This document shows, in pieces, positions 12,048 through 21,100 of a stretch of 64,000 nt of DNA; positions within the stretch are counted from its first letter, which is position 1; each line of letters opens with the position of its first letter. A program made the position numbers and the translations under genes. The stretch spans positions 1,240,001 to 1,304,000 of the forward strand of contig VIIQ02000002.1 in assembly GCA_007449985.2 (NCBI GenBank), written 5' to 3'. The notes beneath the pieces were generated by a model. The model was not told where the DNA came from. It saw nothing but the letters and a program-made list of their open reading frames with translations, and ran no database searches. This DNA comes from Desmodesmus armatus. Its lineage: Eukaryota > Chlorophyta > Chlorophyceae > Sphaeropleales > Scenedesmaceae.

Positions 12048-12898
12048 GTGGAGCTACCCCTACAGCAGTCTCGCAGTACACGTGGTATACTGCGGATGAT
12101 CACACATCAACAGCAGCACCCACCGCTCGTCATGACTTGTGACTCTGCCCAGGGCTCACCAACAGCCTGGTGGCGACATGGTGGCGACATCTTGTATGCA
12201 TACAGCTTGTGTTTGTTAGCACGCAGGGGTTGAACGACTCATGTGTATATCGGCAACAGACTTCAGCATCTCTTGTGTTCCAAGGTTGTTGGTTGGTTGG
12301 TACGTCACTGTACTTCTTCCCAGGAGCGGTTGTGGTTTGTGCTACATGGGTGTGCTACATGGGTGTTGTGTACCGTTCTTCTGGGGCCAGGGCTCCCCTG
12401 ATTGTGGCCAGGGCCAGACTTGATCATCAGTGCGGCTTTGGGGGTTTGGCTTGTACTTGGGGTTATGTAATGTATAGCTATCCGAGAGTTTATGTTGACG
12501 GATAAATCTGTTCAAAGATCTATCTCGCGATCGGATATTGTGCATAGCTTGGTTGCTGGTACTGTCCTGTGTTGTGCTTCTGCTGTCACAAAGCTCTCTG
12601 CAAACCCATCTCAAAAACTCTACTCAGTCTCAACAATCATCCGTCAGCACGATCAACTGGCTGCAACCACGTTTGGGGCCCCTGCACCAGACACAAATCT
12701 GAGACAGCAGGTCACAACAGCGCAGTCCTGTGCAAGGCTGAAGCAGGACACGCTTAAGCCAAGGGAGCTACGCTCTCAACTACAAGCATTGCACACAGTC
12801 AGTGACAAAGCCCCTGGTGGGCATTTGCTCAGCTGCCGCCGCATCACTTGCAGCTCACAATGCAGTAGCGGCAGAACAACTGGGGGTTGAAGACCTGC
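12048..12898 (+). other. Intergenic: 3' UTR of KEA and leader of the next gene
   Basis: No coding exon seen. It contains the antiporter's 3' UTR with the TGTAA element, then the presumed promoter and 5' UTR of the glycosyltransferase-like gene on the same strand. Confidence 0.45.
12466..12470 (+). terminator. TGTAA polyadenylation signal after KEA
   Basis: A TGTAA element lies about 420 nt after the antiporter stop codon. TGTAA is the usual chlorophyte polyadenylation signal. It is assigned by position only. Confidence 0.5.
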
Positions 12899-15511
12899 AT
12901 GCCTGCCGGAACAGCGGCAGGCCAGGGCACCCCAGGGCGCCGGACCCCTATGCAGAATGGCAAGAGGGCGATACTACCAAGCAGGGGCAGTGGTGTGGGA
13001 GCAGCCCTGGGGGCTGGACGGCCTGGCGGGGTAGGCAGCTGCGTGCGCTCACTGCGCTGGGCCATGCCAATTGTGATAGCTGCAGTGCTGTCATCATATG
13101 CAACGTACTTGCTGTTGTACCCTGGGCGGCTTGACCAGCACGCAGCGCAGTACGACAGAAGTGGTGGTCACTGGGGGCTTCATGGCGGCAGCACCAGCCA
13201 GCGTGCTGGAGGCAGCAGCAGCAGCGGCGGCAGTGCGACCAGCAGCAGCTCGCAAGCAGCCTTGGTAGGCACGCACAGGTATGCCCCACAGGACGCCGCG
13301 TTCCAGTGGGTAGCAGCAGCTGGGCGGCGCATGCGGGTGGCGCTGGTGAACGAGGCGCCCTACCACCTGGAGATAGTAGCAGGGCTGTTGCAAGTCCTGA
13401 ACCAGATGCCAGTGGACGTGACGTGGTACCAAGCATCACAGACCACAGCAGATGGCACCCTCACGCCCACAGAGCTGCTGGAGGTCACGGGCTTCATGCA
13501 GCTGCTGGGGTACCTCCCACTGATGAAGCCCAGCAGTGCTGTGCCAGCACTCTGTGACTATGCTATCCTGGTCAGCCCAGAGTACTTCACGCAGGCAACA
13601 AAGGTGTGTCCTCCGTGCTGGTCGGTGACTGGCTGTATATGCTTGGCAGGGGCTAGCAGCAGCACTGGCCTGTCAAGCCAGTGGCAGTATGGGACATGCA
13701 GCTGACCTCCATGCTTTCTACATGTGCAAGTGTGGTGTGTCGTCCAAGTGGTTGGTTTTTTGTTTACGTCATTGCCCGAGTCTGCAGCACAGCAGGCATG
13801 TCACTAGATGGCACCCTACAATCTAGCCTGTGTGTGCGGCAGCTTATTTCAACCAGCTGGGTGTGGGCCTTACACACTTGTGTCGTGTTCTGTGGCCTGT
13901 GCTTTGCAGGCCTTCCTGGACGCCGCCAAGCCTGTGACGGCCGTGGTGCTTGCACACAACGGCATGAACAAGGCTCTGCAGCAAATACAGGCCTTCCACC
14001 CGCGGCTGCACTTTGCAGCCTTGTCGCCGCATGTTGCTGCAGCTGCCAGGCATGCGCTCCATATACACACGCACTGGCTGCTGCCCACCTTCACTTTCAC
14101 TGGCAAGGTATGCACCCCGGCAGCCCCAACGCAAATCAAAGCAGTTGCGGTGCATGTGATTCCTGTGTGGCCCCCGCAAGCACACTTGTTCTCAATTACG
14201 GTCATGGCAGGGAACCAGCATGTCTGATGGTGGACTCCCCGTACGTCACATATCAGTGGTGGGGACATGGCGCCCATTTGTAGTTGTCACACACGGTCCT
14301 CTGCCTGGCACGGACGCATCAATCATACCCCTCTCACACATTGACAGAGCCAACCATGGTTTCCTCAACAGCTCCATGCTGTGCCGCTGCCTGCAGGAGC
14401 CTTGCAATCTGGAGAGCGTCAACGCATCCACCTGCATGCATGGCTTCTCCATACAAGGCAACTTCGAGCCTGCTCGTCGCAACTACACAAAGCTGTGGCA
14501 GCAGATGAAGCATGCCGTTGATGCAGGGGCAGTGCCCACACAGCCCCCCGTGCGGCCGCTCCACCTGCACCTGGTGGGGCGTGGCAATGTCAGCGCACTC
14601 AACATGCCAGAGGCGGTACACAACCACACCACAGTGCACTTCAACCTCAGGTTCACAGAGTACTACGACCAGGTAGGAAGTGTTGGCAGCAGGCCCATCC
14701 TCCTTGCTTACTGGTGCTGTCACTCTCCATGACTATGTGCTGGTGCTGGTCCTTGTCTGTGCAGCTGGCAGGCAGTGACATGTGTGCTTCATGAACAGTG
14801 GCACTGCTTTTGTCGTGGCACTGCACAAGGCAAGCAGCAGCCCCGTGCTCCTTGCTTGCTGGTGCTGCCACTCTCCATGAACAAACTGTGACAGGCGATG
14901 GGCTTGCCTCTTGCCACTTGCCGTACCTCGCTGTGCTGCCTCGTGCTTGAGTGCAGTTGCAGCACACGCATGCCATGCTGATGCTGCTGGGCAACATCAA
15001 CTACCTGGTACAGAAGATGAGCAGCACCGTGGTGTCCAGCCTCATGACTGGGGTGCCCATCATCGCAGACAGCCAGGTGCTGGCCTCCTACACATTCCTC
15101 AAGCCTGAGCACGTCTTTCTCATTGGGCCACATGAAACAGAGATCGACGTCATGCAGCGGGTAAGATGGGATAGTCCCTAATTGGGAGCGTGCTGGCTGG
15201 AGACCCTCTAGGGCTCAGCAGAACCACGGTGGTTGCAATCACTGCCGAGCAAGTTCTTGCATGTGGACGTGCCGGCTGCAGGTGAACTATTGCAGGACTT
15301 GCGGGAGTTCACCAACCCTGAATGTGTTATGTGTCTTCTTTGCACCTGCTGCTGCTTGCCTCAGGTTGTACGCATGAGCCCAGCTGAGGTTTTCAGTGTC
15401 AGACAGAAGGTTCAGGCGCTGCAGCAGGTATTGAACAAGCGCGCCTTTGCTATCTTGCAAGCCTTCATGCCACTGGTAGAGGACCTGCCCGTGGCACCTG
15501 CTGTTGCGTGA
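12899..15511 (+). CDS. Putative Golgi type II membrane glycosyltransferase
   Basis: Exons 12899-13603, 13910-14107, 14211-14672, 14963-15160 and 15365-15511 are all phase 0 and give about 569 residues. Exon 4 could start 6 nt earlier. The first ATG after an in-frame leader was chosen; the next, at 12950, is possible. A short basic N-tail is followed by one membrane span (PIVIAAVLSSYATYLLL, about residues 55-73). A Ser/Gly-rich stem leads to a globular domain that begins RMRVALVNEAPYHLEIVAG, like the first strand of a GT-B fold. Near the C-terminus, GVPIIADSQVLASYTFL resembles the donor-side loop of such enzymes. Inferred: a Golgi- or ER-lumenal sugar transferase. I cannot name the family, donor or acceptor. 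The upstream gene is on the same strand and the downstream gene converges. Confidence 0.62.
14700..14880 (+). repeat. 33-nt direct repeat in a glycosyltransferase-like gene intron
   Basis: Copies at 14700-14732 and 14848-14880 differ at two positions (both begin CTCCTTGCTT). They lie in the intron between exons 3 and 4. Confidence 0.85.
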
Positions 15512-16287
15512 GTAGCTGACCCCACCCCTCAGCGTTGCTCAGGACGCCTGGTTGCCCCTGTCCGGTGTGGACGTGGTGTGGGGTATGCTGCATTCATGTT
15601 TAGCACTGCATAGTGGTGCACTGCAAGATGTGCACTTAGTGTTACACAAGCTCGGTGTTTTGGGAGGCCAGGTTTATTGTTTGCTGTGCCTGCTTGAACT
15701 GCTTTGTTTCGTCGCCACTCAAGTGTGACAATGTGTCCTTATGATCTCCAACGCACCTTGTCATACGATTCAACTGCTGATTCAGTCTTGTTGCCTTGCT
15801 GTCAGCTGTCACATTCTCGTGACCTTGATGTGAGCAATTGAAAAGTATGCAAGGCTACTGCAAGACGTCGTGACAAGAAGTCAACCAGCCGAGGCATACC
15901 ACAGCATACACGCCATCTCTCAGCGTGTTGTGCATATCACAGCTGCTTCCTGTCAAGCAGGACTGAACTGGCTGCAACAATCCATGACACGTCAAGCTAG
16001 AGGTACAAGTACCCTGTGATTGATGTACACACGTGCATGTATATTACAAGCGCCGGCCAAACCCCAACAGGGACAGACAGGAGCAAAAGTACATATACAT
16101 GAGGTGCTACAAAACCCAACAGCAGCGAAGCCAATCAGCTGACGCCTGGACACTGCGCTGCAGTCTAGGAACTGCTGGGAACCACAGGGCAAAACCACTG
16201 CTCAACATGCTCACCCACGTGCAAAATCACCACCACTAAGATGACCAGACACTAATGCATCGCCTGCTGCTCAGAACACAGAAGCTC
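15512..16287. other. Convergent intergenic region
   Basis: It lies between the ends of two convergent genes and should hold both 3' UTRs. No open frame with local codon use or splice signals was seen. Confidence 0.5.
16044..16048 (-). terminator. TGTAA polyadenylation signal after the SAP/HN1-like gene
   Basis: TTACA on the plus strand, read TGTAA on the minus strand, lies about 240 nt past the stop codon of the SAP/HN1-like gene. Confidence 0.4.
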
Positions 16288-17350
16288 CTAGCCGAAGTGG
16301 ATCTGGCTGGCACCGCCGGGGGGAGCAGCCACCCGGGTAGACTGCAGCAACAACACCAAGTGGCAGCGCAGGAACAGCGGGACACCCAAAACCGCTGTTA
16401 GTTGCAAAGCATACTACAGTGGAGGGATGGTGGAGCCATGCTTTGCATCGCAAACGAAGACCTCACCCAGAGCCGTCTTGCAGGGGCTCACTGCTGTTAC
16501 ATGGTCTAATGATTGGACTGGTAGCAGTGACACAGCGACCGTAGAGACTCCCTGGTACATGCCTCCCAGCTCACAGTGACAACCCCCTCAGCAATTGGCA
16601 TACATGATCGTCCCATCCCGACAGCAGGAATCCACCCACCCACACACCCACCCACCTTGCGGTCCGTCAAGAAGTTGCCACAGTTCTGGCCATCAGGGCG
16701 TGCATAGTTATTGCTGGATGGGTTGTGGTCCCCTGTGGGTGCCAACGCGCCTGGGGCCCTGCCCCTGCCGCCGCGGGGTGCTGCAGCAGGCTCATCAGAG
16801 CCGAAGACAATGGAGGAGGCACCACCTGGTGCTGCCAGCACGCGTGAGGAGGGGCGGTCGCTGAGGAAGTTGCCCACGTTCTGGCCCTCTGGGCGGGAGT
16901 AGTTGTTGCGCAGGTTGCCACCCTCAACGTCTCCTGTGGATGAGCCGGCTGTGAAGTCACCACTGGTGATCACCTCACCGGTCTCTGTGCGCATGGTGCT
17001 GCAGCAGGAAAGGCAAACACAACACGGAAGCACCAACGTTGGCAACAACTCCCTGCTCAGGCTGGCACCGTGGGAGGGGGGTGGACACCAGATCATGCCA
17101 GCAGCATAGCCACCTGTGCACCACCCAAACACAACGCCAGCATATCAGAGATGAACCCCCATGCGCAAGCAGCTGCTGATCGGTCAGGACCTGGTGCTTA
17201 CTAGTCGTTGGTTTCAATCATGTGCTCCTTGATGCGGTCTGTCAGCTGCTCCTTGCCACCTGCTGGGTTGAGGCCGCGTGCCCTGGCCTGGATCCTCAGA
17301 TCCTTGAGCAGGACGGGCTTCAGCAGCTTGTCGACGTCCACGGTGGCCAT
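16288..17350 (-). CDS. SAP-domain protein with two HN1/Jupiter-like repeats
   Basis: Three exons, 17202-17350, 16656-16998 and 16288-16341, give 181 residues. The N-terminus holds a SAP-like helix-loop-helix (VLLKDLRIQARARGLNPAGG, then LTDRIKEHM), a fold known for binding nucleic acid. The rest contains two copies of a 36-residue unit. Both begin NNY-RP-GQN-GNFL and end PGGAS-I-FG; the second copy ends exactly at the C-terminus and is cut by the last intron after DRK. The SSRVLAAPGGASSIVFG part matches the HN1/JPT (Jupiter, microtubule-associated) signature. Inferred: a microtubule- or nucleic-acid-associated protein; in motile algae it could be flagellar. The role is unproven. The start codon opens a Met-Ala-Thr N-terminus and no upstream exon is needed. 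Confidence 0.8.
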
Positions 17351-18104
17351 TGGGCAGACTGCACAGACACGATGGGAAGAACGCACTCGTCAGACGCATG
17401 CAGCACGCCAAGAGCTGCCACTGCTGTCGGAGCATGCTTTACGCTGGCCCGACAGCGGAAAGTCTGCGACAAGCTTGCGCCTGCCAGAGGACTGGTTGAT
17501 TGCTGTTTGATTGGTTGTTTGCATGCAGCACGCGTGCAGAAAAAGGCTGCCGCTGGCTACACATGGAACTGAAACGTATGTGCGGTTCCGACCAAGGACC
17601 ATGGGAGCGTTGCTTGCCTTGGTAGAAGGAGAGAGCTGGGTTGGAGCAGGAACCTTGCAACGTGGGGCGTTCTGGGGACAGTTGCTGAGTTGGGACTGAT
17701 TGATGGTGTGCACAGCAGGTGCGTAGTGATTGATACCGTCAAAGGAAGGGCTGCCGCTTTATGGCCTTGTTACTTTTTTGAATAGTTGTCACACTGAAAC
17801 ACAAGATACTTTGGTCGCTCAGCAATGCTTTCATCGGTTCCCTATCATCTGGCAGCTGCTGCATGCACTTTATTACCCCAGCCACCTGTGCACCCTCAAC
17901 AGCTGTGCCGCCCCCACCCCATGGGATGGCCACCCTGACCCACCCCTTCCTTTTCAAGCCAAGCAGCTGCAGCTGATCGAGAAAACCGTCAAATTTGGAG
18001 TATAGACCATAAGCTAGCTGCCAACGAAACGTCTGGGCTGCACTGGGGGGTGCTGGCAGCTATCTGCATCGGCCAGTGCTGCATCAGCCGTCTGCAGTGT
18101 GAAA
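17351..18104 (-). other. Spacer between two minus-strand genes
   Basis: It separates the start of the SAP/HN1-like gene from the end of the cyclic-nucleotide-binding gene. No exon was recognised. It should contain the promoter of the first and the 3' UTR of the second. Confidence 0.45.
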
Positions 18105-21100
18105 CTATGTTTGTGGCAACAGGATAGCAGACCCTGGCCCGGCAGCTGCGTGAAATGTCAGCTCCTGCTTTCCAGTGTTGCGTGTGACCACTGCTGCGTG
18201 AACGCCCAGGCCCTCCAGCGCTGGCGGCGGTGGCGGTGGCGATAGGACTGCATGCAGCCAGCAGCGGCGGCCAGCGGCAGCAGTTATTGACATGCTCAAA
18301 CAACAGCATGACCATCCTGACTAGCAGTCAAACCCTTCAGCTAGTGGAAGTATGAGGAAGCTTCACACAGCATGGCACATCACTCTGTGTGCCTGCGCAA
18401 TTTTCATGTGTGTCCCTGCCCAGCATCACAGCACAGCACATCTGCACCCCTCCCCCCACACGCACCCCACCACACGTACCTGATGTGCCTGCATGGCTTG
18501 CTGCAGCAGCCAGCCTGTCGCTGCTATGGCCCTGCAGCCTGGAGCTGCCAACGCGGCCAATGCTGATGGGTGAACCCGGCCTGAACAGAGCAGACGCCTT
18601 GATGGTAGCCTCATCAACGGTCGGCTCTCTGTCGCTGCGGTTGGCTGGGAGTGTCGTGGCAGCAAACGGCGACGTGTGGTGTGCTGCTGCCTTGCTGTTG
18701 GTGTCTGTGGGAACAGAGTAGCCCTTGGGTGTGGCCTCAGCAGGGCCAGGTGCACCCTGGGGTGCCAGGGCCCCCCGCAGCAGCATCCCTCTGCCTGCCA
18801 TGCCACCTGCAGCGTAAAAAAAACAGCAGCAGCAGCTGGGCCGGTGAGCCTTTGTGTTGCAACAACAACTGCTGTTGCAGCCTCGATACACTGTATGAGG
18901 TGGCACCTCATTGCAAGGGCTGTTGCAGAGGCATGAGTCAAGACCCCTTGCACATCACTCACAAAACTCCACCAGTGCAGCCAGCTAGTGACGCATGGAC
19001 TACCCCCCAGCGCAACACAGCCCTGCCTCCCAACCACACTGATGCACTAGCCTAGCCTACGGTAGCTTGCTTCTGGCTAACAATCGCACCTGCAGCACGA
19101 GAGGAGGCCTTAGGTGACAGCATCCCCCCAACCATGAGCTGCTGAGTTGCCTCCCGTGCCACAGCCGCTGCATTCAGCAGCGGGCCCTGCCTGCCTCCAG
19201 GAGTCCCAGCAGCTGCAGGTGTGGTGGGCCTGGAGGCATGCCTGCTGCCTCCAGGGGAGCCGAGGGGCGACTGGACATACTGGTCCAACGAAGTGCGGCC
19301 AGCAGGGATAGGGGCGAGCTCAGGAGAGGCTGGTCAGCCAGGCTGGCACCAGGGGGTGCTGCCCCTGCGGCTGCGCAGTTGCTGCCTCCCCTTGGGCTGT
19401 GCTGTGTGCCCAGCTCTTGCTGCTGCGGCGTGTGTGGGCGCGAGACGCAAATGGTGTGGGTAGTGACAGCGGGGTCTGTCCAGGTGTTGACTGCACCGGC
19501 TGCGTGGGTGAGGCTTGCCAAAGTGCCCTGAGCAGGGTGTAGCTGACTGTTGGCTGCTGACAGTGCCGCCGCAGTGGTGGCAGCCTGCTTCTTGCCGGGC
19601 AGCGGCAAGGGAAATACGTAGCCAGGGGGCACTTGCCTGCAACGGGTCAGGACACCGCAACGATGCGTGCTCTTTCTGAAAGTTCTGTAGTGTAGGCAGC
19701 ACCACACTGATATGCTAGAACCTGTCATCCTCAAGATTGGCCACATGTAATCAAAAGCACTCACATTTGGAAGGTCTAGACCTGGATGCATCATGCAGAT
19801 TTGCTGTGCTTCTGATTGCTGGAGGTTGCTGTGCAAAGGCTTTTAGCGCCCTTGGGTTTTAACCACCCACAGGGTGGTACTGCTGGCAGCCTGGGGTGGT
19901 GGCACAACACAATGCAGCCCCTGAGTAATGCAGCTTGTAGTACAGCCAGCAACACGCAGCAGCCTACCAGGCTGGGTGGTGGCCAGCGGCTGGCATGGCA
20001 TGGACTCTGCCAGTGGAGCGAGGATGTGACTCACTGTGGTGGGGCGTGGCTATCGGTGCGCGGGCTGCGCCAGTCTGTCATGAGGGCCAGGAACTCGTTG
20101 GGTGGTGCTGCCAGGAAGCCGTTGCGGCTCAGGCTGTCCAGGAAGCCCTCAACCTCCACAGCAGCCTTGGTGCCACTCACAAACCACTTTTTGGCAGGGG
20201 GCTGGCGTGGGCTGCTGTTGCCACTGCCGCTGCCACCCAGACCACCAGCCTTGCCCTTGCCGGAGCTGCCTGATGCCCCAACACACAGCTCGAGGGCTGC
20301 AAGGACATGGAAAGGGTGGCGCAGGCTTCAGGCAACGGCATGTCTACATGTGTTGTGACGAGGGCATCACTGATGGCCGCAGCAGCCATAATCATTGACT
20401 GTATTCTAGAGTCTACTCAATCCGGGGGCAACATGTAGGTGTTGGACAAAGCTTCTGCCTGCCCTCTGCCTGCTAGTAATTTCACCTCACACGCCTCTGC
20501 AGGGCATACCTCAGCAAGGCTGACACCCGGGCGTACAGTGTACGTGTGCTCACCTTGTATGAGGCCCCCAACAGGCGCCACCTGCTGCTGTGCATCCAGC
20601 AGTGCGCGCAGGCCCTTACCCTGCAGCACACACTCAGGGAGAGCCAGCCCACCCAGCAGCACCTGACCATCACGCCCGTTAGCTAGTGCACGCCCCTGAG
20701 CCTTCTGGTCGTTCATCTCCAGCTTCTGGTTGGCGACCTGCCGCATGCCCTGCACACACACCAGGCAGCACGTGGACGCACACTTAGCCAAAGCGCGTCG
20801 GCTGCAGGAGCAGCAGCCATGGCCGCAACTGCACTGCAGTGTCGCTGTAACAGCCTGTCACAGATTGAGTTGCTGAGCAGTGACTGGGCTGAAGGGGCAA
20901 GTTGGATGGGCTGTCCAGGTTGCTTGAGGAGGCTGCAAGGTTGCACTGCAACCTGTGGCATGATGCAATTTTCTGCCTGACACGCTGACCCTGGAAATGA
21001 TGCCCGGGTGATTCAGTGCACCCTTACCATGGGTGCGGCAGGTAGGCATGACTCACACCCACATTATGAAAATCCAGTTGTGCATTATCATCATGAGTCA

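Noticed and set aside
15296..15364. In-frame extension upstream of the last glycosyltransferase-like exon (DLREFTNPEC)
   Set aside because: It is open and has an AG before it, but the direct join at 15365 gives a better acceptor (CTCAG) and a smoother protein; the extension adds a Cys-rich stretch unlike its surroundings.
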